A stretch of DNA of 64,000 nt from Talpa occidentalis (Eukaryota; Chordata; Mammalia; Eulipotyphla; Talpidae): positions 109,916,615 through 109,980,614 of the forward strand of contig NW_023603184.1 of assembly GCF_014898055.3 (NCBI RefSeq), read 5' to 3'. The stretch's first letter is position 1. The number at the start of each line of letters is the position of its first letter. The notes beneath the pieces are model-generated. The model was not told where the DNA came from. It was given only the letters and a program-made list of their open reading frames with translations, and did not search any database. Below are positions 1 to 13,342 of this stretch, piece by piece. The position numbers and the translations under genes were made by a program.

Positions 1-3000
1 ATCCTTTCTTAAAAGTAGAAGACTTCCTAAACTATCTAAGCTGAAGGAAATTTCTGGTGATTTTATCACATCACATTTTAATTTTCTGCATCTCACTGTA
101 GCTTAAAGTGTCCTTAAGTTATTAAAGCAGGACATTTTAAAACCTTAAAATGGGACTCTTTATACCTATGTTTTAGCCAAATTCACACACAAAAAGGTAA
201 AAAAATGCTCCAGTACTCGAAAGCAAGATACTAGACTGTTTAGATAGGACTTTTCAAAGAGGTGAGCAACTTGGTTTCGCAACTCTTGGTTAACCACTAA
301 CCTACAGTTTATAGTAGGGTTTAGAAGAGCTAAAAGAGAGATTGGATATTAGAAGTTAAATTTTCAAAGGAAATTGATGGTGCGCTGTGGACTGTTAACT
401 ACTGATACATACACTAAAAAGGAAAATGTTTTCTGCCTGCTGGAGGAACTTTGGTAAGACTACTCAGTGATCTGGGCCTATGTCTCTTCAAATCATAGGA
501 GATAAGCTCATACCTAGAAGTGTCTAGAAGCAAGAGACTAGTTATTCTGGCAAAAGGAAAGAAGTGGCTGAGTTGGGAATGGCCTGAACTCCCAGAATTT
601 GTTTTGAGAAAGGACATATGAGATCTTCTTCTTGACAATGGGAGAAAGTACCAGTTTAGAGCCCTTTTAAATCCTACCTCAGAGGATTATGTCTGGTGGC
701 AAAGTGATCCTAAGAGAATTAGTGCTTCTAGATTCTCAGAAGCCTCATCATAACTGAGAAAGTTTGGATGTCCATCTAGAGGGATATAGATCACCCACAT
801 CATGAACAGAGCAACATCATTCATTCATTCATGTAATGGTTACATCACTAGTTAATGTATGGCTAGTTTCTTCATTTCCTTACTCATGTACTGTCTTTCT
901 CTTATGTCCAGAAAATAAATTTGACAACATTAAGGATATTTCCTCTTTTCACAGTTGGCTACAGAGTACCTCACATATCTGTGTTATATTTGTGAATGAA
1001 TGTTAATTGACTAAAATAAGTGAAGACTAAAGGAAATAAGTTCTACTCTTTTCTCCAGTGATACACAATTCAGAGTACTGTGAAAGTGTCCACTAATCTA
1101 ACAGAGCTTTAATGATAATCATTAATGAGTAGAAATTTCAGAAATAAAGACTAATACAAATAGTTGACTTGTAAAATCTAACAACCACTTTATCATTTTC
1201 TCCTAAATTATTTGTTTTGCTTTTTTAAATGGAAGTCCTCATAGCAGATCATGTTCTATTATCAATATAACCAGTATGTTAGGATGTTATAAATTTCAAC
1301 CTACTACTGATTCTCACACATCAGTGTAAATTACAACGAAATTATTGGGGACAGCAAAGACTGGATTATAGAAAAAAAAAGGGATCAAATATAAATATAC
1401 ATAATTTCTACAGGTAACATATAAGACATTAAATATAACTGGATGATTTATAAGCCCAATACATATCAGGCAAATCCCATATCTTATGCACTTCATCTTC
1501 AGTCTTCACGGCAGCCTTTGTATAAATGTTTCATGATTGACTGAATGGTTATCACAGTAGATTTATTATGAAATTAATGAGACAAAGTTCATGTTCACTT
1601 AACTGAATATATCTTCATTTTGGTCCCAATACTTACTGTATCATTATTTACAACCAGAACCTACTGTATCATTATCCCATTACCCAAATTACTCATTGGT
1701 CATGAAAGAAACTAGACAAGAGAATACATCCAGTTTAATATAACCCATAACAATTTTCAGCAAATGTTAATTATGTCACCTTCATTAGCAAGGCCAGGAT
1801 AAGTATGTAAGTGGAAAAAGCTATAAAGTGATAGATACCCACATATGGGTGTACACACACACACACACACACACACAGAGACACACACACATGCACACAT
1901 ACACATACACAAATAGTACTGTGTATGTATATAAATATGTGTATGTGGATAAATTTAAGAGATGTGAATCAATACTATCATTATTATATAATACTTTATG
2001 ATTTCAAAAGGAAAAATTAAGGCCTATTTTAATAGAACTGTTGTATGTTATTAAATTTTAAGTGTAAGTTGCAGATATCCCCTTGAAGAACTAAATATGT
2101 TTAAAACTAATAAAAATGATATATTTTTTGAGGTAAATTATATTGCAGCACTTTATACAACCACTTTATTCTACTTTCTGTCAAAGCTTATATGCTTCCA
2201 AGGGAGTACAGTAATTTGTGTATTTTCTATTTTTAAATCATTCATTGTTCTAGTTAAATTTTATGGGTATATGCCAATTCCTAAAAGAATCATGCAGAGA
2301 TAGTAGGTACAATTGTGTTGTACTCAAAATAATTCATGGTTAAGACAAATATTTAACAACTGTCAAATACTGGATTGCATGTAGAAAAACTAATCCCTAC
2401 AGCTCTGGGTAAATTAAAACTTCAAACCCAACCTTCCTTCTGTGCTTTATAATTAGAAAACCAAATGAGGAACTTTTCTGGGCAGTCTGGTTTAAGAAAA
2501 CCACCTGTTTTTTCTCTTTAAAAATATTTTTTTTTGAAGTTAGTATATTTAAGTTTAGTACTTGAATGACTCTGAAAACTGGTCTGAATCGGGGACTAAA
2601 GAATAATAGCCTTCTCACATTAATGCATGATTATGCATATTTGTGATGGACTAAAATTTGATAGCTGACTTATGAGGTATTAATTATAAATAATATTCAA
2701 CGAAAAGTATCAAATTCTGGTTATGTAAATAAGATATACCCTGAGAAATGGCAGCCATCCTGTGGATCACCTGTCAAGTCTCGTGTCCAGTGTGACCTTT
2801 ATACTTCCTCCAGTTCAGTCACCTACCTGCATGGTTATTTCCAGAACCTTGTCAACATTCAGAACTAAACTGAAATATTAAATTCAAGCATTGATCTCTC
2901 TGGTCACTAATCCCACTCTATTAATTCAACCACGTCTGTCTTCAGTCTTTCAGGAACATTTAGTCTCTTGACTATTCTTGTATCTCCCTATCACCATCTT

Positions 3001-3734
3001 TCCTATCCAAATTAAATTCTATGCACCATTATTTGAAATGCTCACTTCCTAATCTCTCTTCTCCTTTTGCATTTCTTTCTGAGTACTAGGAAGAACCCAG
3101 CTTTGGTTCAACCCAATTATTCACCTTTCCTGAAAGAATATTCACACTGCTCTGTGCTTCTGTAGAAATTTCTTACAAATATAGAAACAAATGCCAGCCT
3201 ACTTGCAAGACTTCCAAACTTAACTAAATTTTCAGAGAGTGACAATTCTATTTTTTCCCCAAAATATTTAGAAACTTCTCTTTTCTTCTTAAATCTCCAA
3301 CTGTATCACTCATTCTCACTTTCATCAAATGGCCTTGCTTTCAGCTTCACAAGGAAATGAGAAACCATAACACTAAAATAGCTTCTTTCACCCATTCAGA
3401 TTATAGACTTCCCAGCATGCCAACCCGTTTCTTCCTCCACCCTTCCTATGATTATGGAACATGGTCTCTGTGTCTAGGACCAGCTCTTCTATTAGGGGGA
3501 TTTTATTTCCCTATTTAGGGGCCCTGGTTCCAGTTGTGATCTTCTTTGTCTTCTGTATCCTCAATATCTTTTCATCATACTTATTCTCAAAAAAAAAAAA
3601 AAAATAAGTTGTCCCATAAAAAACAAAACGATATATTAAAATTTCTCTCTGTCTTTCTCTGTGACCCCCACCCACTTCTCTCTGGACCCTTTAATAACTA
3701 ACCTATTTTTTTAATTATATCTGACAACATGATT
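1..3734. other. Intergenic DNA without gene
   Basis: AT-rich, short frames only. A (CA)n tract and possible old relics in the pyrimidine-rich 2740-3560. Nothing firmly assignable. Confidence 0.5.
1853..1910 (+). repeat. (CA)n microsatellite
   Basis: About 24 bases of pure CA, then interrupted CA/CAGAGA/CATA repeats. Confidence 0.95.
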
Positions 3735-4175
3735 TTCTTTTTTTTTTTTTTTTATGGAGACAACATTGACTTACAATACTGTATATGATTCTGAGGTATA
3801 GGATATTTGTTACCACAAATATCTCTGCAGATATTTGTTACTACACCACATCCACCACCAAGACACCCAAGTCCTTTACCATAGTGCATTGGACTCTCCC
3901 CATCTCCTTTCACTGTTCTCTCCACCATCCACAGTTTCCCATTACCCCCATAGTCTTAATTCTACAGACAGATTTCTAGGGATTTTTATTGATCTGATTA
4001 TGCCTGGTCCTTTGTTTTGTTTGTCAATATTTCAAATATAAGTAAAAACTTTACAATATTTATCTTTCACCTTCTGACTTACTTCACTTAGCATTACCCC
4101 CTTTCATTCTATTCATGTTGTCACAAATATTAAGAGCTTTTATTTAGTCGCTGAGCAGTATATAATTAAGAATAT
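3735..4175 (-). mobile_element. L1 3'-UTR fragment, antisense
   Basis: A T-rich start (the reversed A tail), then ACTGTATATGATTCTGAGG, a CCACC-rich stretch and text matching the reverse complement of a laurasiatherian-type L1 3' end. It shares the signature ACTGTATATGATT with the fragments near 44965 and 58559. Confidence 0.7.
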
Positions 4176-4189
4176 GCTACATGCCATTT

Positions 4190-4558
4190 CCTTTTCCTCA
4201 CCGACCATTTACTCTTTGATCAATCAATAATCCAGCTTCTACCACACCACTGAAAGGACTCTCACCAAAGTCACAAATGACCATTATGTCAGTCAAGATT
4301 CCTACAGGAAAGAGGTGGGGACACTCAATTTGGGATAATGTGGAGAATGTGATAAACAGACTATTAAATATACCCCTCATTGATAGAGGACAGTCAACCA
4401 TCAAGGGGATAGTATAATACTCTGGAGCTAATAACTGCAAGAAGCTATTCCCAAACCTAGCTCAAAAGGGGTAAGCAAAGAGAACTGCTGCACAGGAACA
4501 CTGGGCTGAATTCAAGAATGCATAGCCTGCAGCTAATCCCAAGAGGAAAAGATGAAGG
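4190..4558. other. Host sequence flanking the L1, perhaps an older repeat resumed at 5458
   Basis: No coding signal. Its style (ACAGGAAAGAGGTGGGG, then CCAGTGCTCACCACTGG beyond the L1 at about 5458-5760) looks like one old dispersed repeat interrupted by the L1. I cannot name the family. Confidence 0.3.
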
Positions 4559-4575
4559 GAAAATATCCCCATTCA

Positions 4576-5440
4576 GGACAGAAGAGCTAAAAGAGAAACT
4601 TCTCTGAAGAGGAAATGCAAACGGCCAACAGGCATATGAAAAAATGTTCAACATCACTTGTAATCAGGGAAATACAAATCAAAACTACAATGAAATACCA
4701 TCTTACACCAGTGAGAATGGCACATATTAAAACAACTAGCAACAACAAATGTTGGCGAAGATGTGGAGAGATAGGAACCCTCCTGCACTGTTGGTGGGAG
4801 TACAAACTGGTCCAACCACTGTGGAGAGCTGTGTGGGGATTTCTGGACCTATTAAACATAGAGCTTCCATATGATCCAGCAATTCCACTCCTAGGTATTT
4901 ACCCAAAGGACACAGAAACATCAATTCCAAAGAACATCTGCACCTCTATGTTTATAGCAGCACTATTTACAATAGCTAAGATATGGAAACAACCCAAATG
5001 CCCAAAAATAAATGACTGGATCAAGAAGATGTGGTACATATACACCACGGAATATTACTCAGCAATCAAAAAAGATAAACACATGCAATTTGCAGCAACA
5101 TGGATGGTGCTGGAAGGGATCATGCTCAGAGAAATAAGCCAAAAAGAAAAAGGAAAATCCGGATGGTCTCACTCATAGCAGGAATTTAGAAATCCTAAAT
5201 AAGAGACCAGGAAAAAGACTAATCAATGCAAAGTAATAATCAAAATCAATAAGCAACTATAAACCAGAGACACACTATGGGAGGGGGGATTAGGAAGGGG
5301 CGGAGAGAGGAAGAACTAGAGTCAAAATAAGGGGGGGATGCAATTGTATGGGGAATATAACCAAAATGAAAATGCATAAATTGTACAAAATGAAAAATGA
5401 TATAAGTTTTATATAAAATAAAATATTAAAAAAAAAGAAA
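4576..5440 (+). mobile_element. 5'-truncated L1 LINE (ORF2 C-terminus + 3' UTR + A tail) with 17-bp TSD
   Basis: Bounded by identical copies of GAAAATATCCCCATTCA at 4559-4575 and 5441-5457, the target-site duplication of one insertion. Inside, 4615-5178 is open for 187 codons and matches the C-terminal end of L1 ORF2, including the motifs [45 protein letters not shown] and [13 protein letters not shown]. One extra base near 4590-4600 puts a stop just upstream relative to L1. A 3' UTR and A-rich tail follow. A retrotransposon remnant, not a host gene. Confidence 0.93.
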
Positions 5441-5780
5441 GAAAATATCCCCATTCATTTCCTCCCTCCTTCTCTGTTTAACTTCTGCCAGTGCTCACCA
5501 CTGGTATAACCCAAACAGAAAATAGAATGCAATAGAGTTCATTGAGGCCATCTGTGCTTGTCACATTCATGGAGCAAGATCAAAAAGCAGAAGATAACCA
5601 GCACAACCTTACTATTAAATCTACTTTGCCCCTTTGGGTCTTTATCTTGCTTGGGCTCTTAGAAGCACATCACAATATGGGTCTCTTCTTGAAAGTCTCC
5701 TTTTTGTGACTTTTCTGTGCCAGTGCAATCTCTTTATGTCCCCCCTCACCCTTGTTTGCAGTGTCTGTATCCTGTAACTT

Positions 5781-6048
5781 TTTAAAAAATTTATTTATTC
5801 ATACAAGAAGTAGGGTATAGGCCAAAGGTGCAAGGGGTGAGAGGATTCACCAGAGACAGAGCAGGGAACAGAACAGGCAGATCTATTGAAATACACTGCA
5901 AAGGGCAGCAGCAGGTGAGTCAGGAGATGTCTGCTGAGCCATGTGGGTTAGCTCCCTGGCTGGGGATCTGGGATCTAACTCATGCTGAAGTGGCTGGCAA
6001 TAGTTCGATCGCTCTGAGACTTTAACCCCTGCTCCACCAGGGAGGCCC
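5781..6048 (-). mobile_element. tRNA-derived SINE, copy 1 (antisense)
   Basis: A reversed A-rich tail (TTTATTTATTCATAC), then the body (CACCAGAGACAGAGC, GAACAGGCAG, CATGTGGG), ending at the tRNA-like head CCACCAGGGAGGCCC. Flanked by imperfect repeats TATCCTGTAA (about 5768) and TATCCTATAA (6051). Same family as the nine other copies. Confidence 0.9.
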
Positions 6049-6327
6049 TATATCCTATAAATTAAAAATATCAGTGTTCTTCTGAGCTATATGTCTTCAA
6101 AATCTTCTTTTGCTCTCATTGCCCCTCAGGGGTCTCATCTATTCCTGTTGCCTCAGTTGCCCCTTGTAGCTTCAAGATTCCCAAGATTGCATTTTAAGCT
6201 TATGTAGTGTTGTGTTGTGTCGTATTGTTCTGAACTGCAGGCTCACTTCCTTATCTCTTTATAGTGCCTCTTCACTTACCAGTCTCATGGACACCTTAAT
6301 AGGAGTATGTTAAAAGTTAAAACATCA

Positions 6328-6596
6328 GGGCCTCACTGGTGGCACAAGGGGTTAAGCACCACGCTGTGAAGCAATCTGCAGCCCCTGCAGCACGAGTTCG
6401 ATCCCTGGCCGGCCAGGGAGAAACCCACATGTTGAGGCAGAACTCTTCTGTCTTGCCCGCTACTCCCCTCAGCAGTGTATTTCAGTCAGTCTGCCTGTTC
6501 TATTCCCCACTCTGTTTCTGGTAGATCCTCTCACCTCCTGCATCTCTGGCCTATACCCCAGCTCTATATGCATAAATAAATAAATCTTTTTTTAAA
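6328..6596 (+). mobile_element. tRNA-derived SINE, copy 2, with 16-bp TSD
   Basis: Head GGGCCTCACTGGTGGC, B-box-like GAGTTCGATCC, body with CAGTCTGCCTGTTCT, and a tail of AAATAAATAAATC plus A run. Perfect target-site duplication AAAAGTTAAAACATCA at 6312-6327 and 6597-6612, so the boundaries are firm. Confidence 0.95.
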
Positions 6597-6829
6597 AAAA
6601 GTTAAAACATCATACCTAAATGCAAATCTATTCCATTTATGTTTCTTTATTAACTAATCCTGTCATTCTTGCAGTTGCCTAAAACAGAAACTTGGGGTTC
6701 ACTTACAAGTAATTAGAATTCCTATCATTTTTTTAAAATCTCAAGTATTTCTCATTATCATTGATTTACATTCATCCTCACTTCCACTGCTTATATCAAG
6801 GCCCCTATAATCTCACATCTGGGTTCTAG

Positions 6830-7420
6830 AAGCAGCCTTCTACTCTTCTACTTGGTCCTCTGCTTTTTTCTCAGCCCATTCTTTACCTTTTAGCTGGAGT
6901 GCACTTTCTATGACAAATCTACTCATTCTATTTCCTTCTTTAAAAACTTCTAGTGGTTCCACATTTTTCTTAGAAGAAAGTCCAAGTCTTTTCTTGGCTT
7001 GTGGAATTAACTTATAATTTCTTAGGCACTACTATATTACATCCTAACAAAGTAATACTTCTTTCAATTATTTGAGCAGTGCATACTCAATCTTAGCTCT
7101 AGATCTTCACACATTCATTATTGCCTTCTTGATGCAATACTTGACCACTCTTTATCTGGAGAATTCCTGTTTTGCCTTCCTCTTAGTGTAAATGTCACTT
7201 CTTTTGCAAAGCCTTATCTGAAATCCAAGCCTCGTGATATGCGCCTCTCCTATCCTATAGTATTTTTTACTTCCCAGCATTAAATTTGCTCAACATGTCT
7301 GCATGCCCCTCTGGCCTCAAGTGATGTTGGCTCAATGAGGGTGTCTTTTCTTTTCACTGCTGCATGTCCAGCATCTAGCAGATTTGTAAGCATCGCTGAA
7401 CAAATGAATGAAATTGCCTC
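6830..7420 (+). repeat. L2-like ancient LINE relic
   Basis: Degraded but recognisable L2 3'-end wording: TTTCACTGCTGCATGTCCAG, CATCTAGCAG and finally AACAAATGAATGAA. Family assignment from recall only. Confidence 0.5.
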
Positions 7421-9480
7421 TGAGAATAAGGTATTTTTATGGAGTATCAATAAGGTATATAACTGATGAATTTCAGAGAGAATGATAATGGATGGTGTCA
7501 TAGCTCTGTCTGAAACTTTATTGTGGGGACAGTGATAAGCCACTTAATTTTCTTAAACAGGAGAATAGGCAGAAGTTGTATTTTAGAGAGAGTGTTTTTC
7601 CTGCTGTGTGTAGGATAAACCAAAAGAGAGGAGAACCTGGAGGTTGGGGGAAAAATTTGGAGAGTGAAAAAATTCAGGGGACAAGTGACACTTTATTAGA
7701 TTTTAAAGTAAGATGCAGCTATGGAAGTTGTTTGGAAAATATGAACAGCAAGACTTGGATATAAAAGGCAAAGTAGAAGAAGAAGTAAAACATGAGTATG
7801 ATTTTGATTCTTAGTACCTAAGGAAAAGTATGTTGCCACATGCCCAGAACAGGGAAGTTAGAAAGGGGAATTTATTTGAAAAAGAAATAGAGAATTAGGG
7901 GCCACAATGAGGTCAATAATATCAGAGAGAAATGCTGTAATGGGATATAGGCTAGGACTGAAATGCCTCTGGTTTTTCATGGGAAAATACCTTCTAAAAT
8001 TGCTAAAATATGTATTCTGGCACCATGAAGCGCTCTCTAGCAGTACTTCTAGTGGACTGTTGCTTAAATTCTGAGTCCTAGAAAAGACTATTAATGATGA
8101 TGCACAGAGAACAGAGATATAAACCACATTATGTGTGTGTGTCCCCTCATAATCAGAGATATATTTGAACAACAGGAAAAATTTCAAATGCTACCTTTTC
8201 TGTTACAAAAACCACCTGACTGAAACACAGATTTCCAACTACAGCAGTAGTTCTCTGCACACTCCCTTTAATTGATGCTTATTAATGAATGAAGAAAGTT
8301 CCTAAAATATGTAGAGAAATGTTCTTCAGCATCTGAATGAGCCTGTGTACGTGTATATATGCCACAGCATTTTGTAAATGACCTCCACATTCTCTGTACA
8401 GATAATACAGTTTTCTTATGATCATCTTACCTGACAAAAGAATGCCCACTATACTTAAGTATATTTGGTCATTTTTTGTATGAAGTAAAACTGAGTGTTA
8501 TAAATAAATTTATATTTATAAATAGAGAACTTACATTATTTTTCCTCATAGATATGCCTTGCTGTTTTGGGAGCTTCTCTTCCCTTCCCTGAAATGTTTA
8601 CTCACTTGTCTATTCCGTATTTGGCAGGTGTTTAAGGTCACTCTTTTCTCTTATGAGTATTTTCCTGGGTTCTTCTGAGCTCCCTCATCACTAGAGATAT
8701 CTCATCAACAACTCTCAACTTCTCAGGCTGGTATCTTGTCACTGTTGCTCAGTCTCTGATTATCTAGCAAGTCACCCAAGTCTCCTTTAACTGAGGTCTC
8801 CCTGATCCTCCAGTGGCCATCTTGGGTAAAAAAATTCCTGCGTGGCTGTATTATGTGGCCCCTATCAGGGCTTCTGTCTGTAAGCCCTACAGTTACTTCT
8901 AAGAGCAGAATTCTCCTCCCTCACCATGAGCTATATCAGCCACTGCCTATCCTCATGAGACTCTTGAGCAAAACTAGAGTGTACTGTGCACCCCCAATTT
9001 TCAGGAAACATGTATGAAACTTCTGTGTACCCTCCCTGAAGCCTCTCACATTTCACTTGAGGTAACAAGATACATCTCTCAACCCTATCCTCAGCAGAAA
9101 GAATGACAAGTACTTTAATTTCTCTCTCTAAAGAATCTTCCTGGAGACCCCTTCTGCTCTCATGAGCCTTCCAAGCTGCTTTCTAAGCTGAAATCAGGTG
9201 GTTACCTAAGGGTAGAAAAAGCACTTCTATACAAGCCCATATGAGTTTATTAGTTACTCACATGTAAGATAAGAATACACTTCTCACTCCTCGTTTGGGA
9301 CTCAGCTGAAACTCAAATGGGAGGAGCACTATTTAACATCCTGTTGTCACTGAGGTGTAAATGTTTGTTAGGCACTTACCAAAACCATAAATTAATGTTT
9401 GATAGTAAGACAAAGCTAAGAAATTAAACCTAGAGAGAAGTGAATGAGGAAAACTATAACCAATAGAATGACAGATAAGG
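7421..9480. other. Intergenic DNA without recognised feature
   Basis: No sustained coding frame above about 110 codons, no tRNA or rRNA, and no repeat that I can name with confidence. Pyrimidine-rich stretches around 8560-9220 may be old repeat. Confidence 0.5.
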
Positions 9481-9500
9481 CTCAAGTTCATGGGACATGA

Positions 9501-9550
9501 ACTTATTTCCACAGAAACTACCTGTCGTACTTATTTCCACAGAAACTACC
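9501..9550 (+). repeat. 22-bp direct repeat, two copies with 6-bp spacer
   Basis: ACTTATTTCCACAGAAACTA followed by CC occurs at 9501-9522 and again, identically, at 9529-9550. A recent small segmental duplication. Confidence 0.9.
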
Positions 9551-9964
9551 CTTTCAAACCGATATTGGACTTCAAATGGGAAAATAAACTGTCCTCTACA
9601 TCTACAAAGCATAATTATAAGAAAAAAAATCAAATTATTTCATTTCAGAATATGTGCATGTGTTTTATATGAAAAACTAGAGAATAAAATGTGGTGCACA
9701 AAATGTAAAGTATTGTCCACAAAATTATTCAGATATTGAACAAAGAAAAAAAATACAAATTTCTCTTTCAGTTTGCTTTTTTTTTTTAAGTTTCTTTGTG
9801 TTGAGAACAACCTACCATGACCTTAGAAGAGATCTGAACACTTAAAACTTCATTTCAGCCTTGACATATTATGTCAGAGTGACTCATTCACTCTTTGGAA
9901 ACTTTTTAAGCTGTGCAGGAGAGGCCTATGCATGGCATTGAATGATTCCTAGAGATACAAGCTG

Positions 9965-10412
9965 CTGTGGGTTGGATTGGTTCTCCTCAAAAGACACAGT
10001 GGAGTCACATACCTAGCTCTTGTGAATGTGACCTTATTTAGAAAAAGATCTTTGCAGACATAATCAAGTTAAGATATGGTCATACCCAAATAAGGACGTC
10101 CTAATTCAATATGACTAAGGTCATGTGAAGTCAGAACATGAAGGGAGAATGTCATGTGATGACAGAGGCAGAGATTGGGGTGACTAAGAGATTGGGGTAA
10201 CTCATGCCATGAAAAGCCAAAGATTAACGTCCCCTGCCAGAAGCTAGGAAGACACTAGTGAGAATTTCATCCAGAGTTAAAGAGAAAGCATACCCTGGTA
10301 ACACTTCGCTTTCAGATTTCTAGCTGCTAGAACTGTGATAATAAATTTGTGTTGCTTTAAAACACCCAGTCTGTGGCTTTTGTGAGGGCAACCCTAGAAA
10401 ACAAATATACAC
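9965..10412 (+). mobile_element. MLT1-like MaLR LTR
   Basis: Contains the typical order of MLT1-type LTR phrases: GAATGTGACCTTATTTAG, TCTTTGCAGACATAAT, TGATGACAGAGGCAGAGATT, CCAGAAGCTAGGAAG, AGAACTGTGATAATAAAT, AACACCCAGTCTGTGG and ACCCTAGAAAACAAATA. The AATAAA near 10341 would be the LTR poly(A) signal. Old and diverged; the subfamily is uncertain. Confidence 0.7.
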
Positions 10413-10754
10413 AGAAAAGAAAATTTCAGTTGCGAATGCAGAAACTGTAAGGTCATTTTCTTAGGAGTTTCCGCTCTCTCCTAAGTAATTGCCTGATTGA
10501 AAAAGTCGCTAGGATTGATAGCCCTTTTCTTGAGGAGTGACATTTCCCATTTTGGTGCTGATATATTGACTACAGTAGGAAACAGTTGTTTCAGCTCACC
10601 AGCTACTTTGAGTATGGATCTAAATGTGTTCCAAGGCTCATCACTCTTTAGTCATCATAAGTGGAAACAGTCTCATTTCTCAGAATGACAAAAGAGCACC
10701 TTGTAAAATTAATTATTTGTAAAAGCATGAATTGTAAAGCATTTGCTTTTTCAA

Positions 10755-12315
10755 AACTAAAAAATGGGGCTACCTCACACTAAAAGTTTTCTGCTCAGTG
10801 AAAGAAACTACCATTAGAATGAAAAAGCATCCTACTGAATAGGAGGATTCATCTGTACGTAATACATCTGACAAGGGTTTCCAAGATTTATAAAGAACCC
10901 ATACAACTCTACAACAAAAACCAAATAAACCAATCAAAAGAGTGGCAGAAGACCTAAATAGACCACTTTTCCAAAGAGGACAGAGATCCCCAACAAGTAC
11001 ATAAAAAAACGCTCATCGTCACTTATCAGGGGAATTCAAATCAAAACCACAAGGAGACACCACCTCTGAGGATGGCCTATATCAAAAGGACCAGAAGCAA
11101 CAAGCATTGTTGAAGATGTAGAGTCGAACCCTCATAGAATGTTGGTGGGATTATAAATTGGTCCAACTTTTATGGAAAACAGTAGGAAACTAGTTTTCTT
11201 AAAAATATTCAAAATAGATCTACCATGTAATCCAGCAATCCTACCCCTACATGTCTATCCAAAAAATGCAAAGACAATAATTTGAAGAGATGTATGTGCC
11301 CATATGTTCATTGGAATACTATTTACACTAGGCAAGTAATGGAAACAACCTAAATGTTCATTGATGGATAGTTGACTAAAGAAGCCATGATATATACACA
11401 AAATGGAATTTTGCTCAGCTATTGAAAACAGATGAAGTATCACCATTTGTGCCAATATGAATGGAATAGGAGGGGATTTTGATAAAGTATACCAGAAGGA
11501 GAAAGATAAATAGAATGAGATAGGATAATTTCACTCATGTAGAATATAAAGAAACAAAGCAAAGGAGCAGACAAAATTAAATCCAAATGAAACCTTGGAT
11601 TGTGACTGCAGCACTGAGATTACCAGAAGGGCCAAGGGTTTAGGAGCAAACAATAGAGAGATCCAGGCCTGCTGCCTGTGGTGGAGGGTTATAGATATTT
11701 TGGTGGTGAGAGTAGTGTAGTAACATGCAAATGAAGAGGTGAGAGCATACATCCCTGAAAGAGAGACAGTGTTGTAAAAGAACACTACCTCAGACAATAA
11801 GAAGAGGAGGAGGAAGAGAAGGGGGAGGGAGGAGGCAGTAGGGAGGAAGCAGGAGAAAGGAAGCAGAAGGCACAGCAGGAGAAGGAGAAGTTGCCTTTTT
11901 CCTGTTAAAAACTCTTCAGCTTGAGAAAATTCTGATATAACATAAAAGTAATTTAATTAAAATTTCAATTACCATGGTCTAGCAATATTTTCACAGCAAA
12001 CTCATCCAACTCAGCGAAAACCAAAAATTGTGGGCCTTACTCTAACTCTAAAAATGCACGATTATTAAATCATGACTGCTCACAGTAGACATCCATAATC
12101 ACATGAATATGTTGTGTTCATAAAAGAAGTAATTTAATTACTCTTGTTTCGTAAATTTAAAATTCAGGGATTCTTTGTCAGATGATAGAAATATTCTAAA
12201 ATCCATTGTGTTGATGGTCTCACAATTCTGCAAATTCATAGAAATCATTGAATTGTATACTTAAAATGAGCGAATTTTGTGGCATGCAAGTTATGTCTTA
12301 ACACTGCTTTTAAAA
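10755..12315 (+). mobile_element. Older L1 LINE: broken ORF2 C-terminal part and 3' UTR
   Basis: Matches L1 ORF2 end wording (TGGCAGAAGACCTAAATAGA, TCAAAACCACAAGGAGACAC, GGTCCAACTTTTATGG, AATCCAGCAATCCTACC) but with many stops and frameshifts. The standard old-L1 end, TTGTATACTTAAAATGAGCG, appears at 12255-12274. A purine-rich GA tract (about 11800-11890) interrupts it. Confidence 0.8.
11797..11893 (+). repeat. Purine (GGA/GAA) low-complexity tract
   Basis: About 95 bp almost entirely A and G, such as AAGAAGAGGAGGAGGAAGAG, within the older L1. Confidence 0.9.
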
Positions 12316-13338
12316 ACAGTGATTCTTCTTCCCTAGTGGGAAATAATCAAATCTGCATTACTCTTTGTAGAAGCAGGGCTAGTAAGTGACATTTGGTAGT
12401 GGTGTTTCTATTGCTTTGGAATAGTCCAAGTAAAACAAAGTTGCCTTATGGATGTTGCACTAATAAACCAGGACCCTGTTAGATGAAAGAAATTCCAGCG
12501 TCTGTGGCCCTCCTGAGCATAATAAGAGTTTCTCTTGCAGAGGATGTAGTGTCTGAAATTAATTTATTAATCTTTTGAAAACTTTCAGGGCATCATCTTT
12601 GCAAGAATTTGCGGTCTCCAACTACATCCTCTACTCCATACACACAAACTAGTTATGTGAGAAGGGCTTAATCCAGCAAATGATAGTGTGCAGTGTATGT
12701 CCTTGGGATCAGTGAAAAGATGTTTAGATCTATAAAGGCTTCAAATCTATGACTCTCAGCAACAATCAGTTGGCCTGTTTCATGACTAATCTGGTCAGCA
12801 GTGTTGAATCACTGAGCAGGGGAGCAGGGAGGAGGGAGAGAGGAGGCTTTTAGTACTTTGCCTTCTTAGAGAACTTGGATTGATCAGGTTAATTGCAAAG
12901 ATTTCACAAATGCCCTGTCAGAACATTGACATTGCTCTCCATGTACTAAAATCTTAGGAAATCGGTGCATTGGATAGTCTTGCTACTCCAAATCCGTTCT
13001 GTCTATGTGTCCACTCTGCTTTGGGTGTTGAAAGGTCAGCATCTGCAGGCTACTTCATCTGTACCCCTATTTCTAGCTTTGGTTGCCTTAGCCATTGGGA
13101 CTTTCTGGCAAGAGTTTGGAGAATTCAGGTGAAAGAAATTGATAGTTATTCCCTGGTTGACCATGGGCCACCCACAGCTTGGTTCCTCAACAGGACAATT
13201 CTCCTGTGGTGTAGCTGTCCATTAGCTAACTCTCCCACACTCGGGGACCCAGTGACTGCTTCCTTCTCTGGGCCTTCAAATCTGGTGCTGATACTAACTC
13301 TTCACCATTTCTTTTTAACCTGCCCACTCATAACCCTG
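12316..13338. other. Intergenic DNA; right part is an old repeat split by the LTR at 13343
   Basis: No gene. From about 12970 to the LTR, and again after it to about 13940, the wording (TAACCTGCCCACTCATAACC, then TTTGAGTGTGCCATC) resembles one old dispersed element interrupted by the LTR. A 149-codon frame at 12970-13419 is judged chance or repeat-derived. Confidence 0.4.
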
Positions 13339-13342
13339 ACAT

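Noticed and set aside
1853..1910. CRISPR-like periodic repeat
   Set aside because: Simple CA microsatellite; no spaced repeats of CRISPR type anywhere in the window.
4615..5178. 187-codon open frame that looks like a protein gene
   Set aside because: It is the C-terminal part of L1 ORF2 in a dated retrotransposon insertion.
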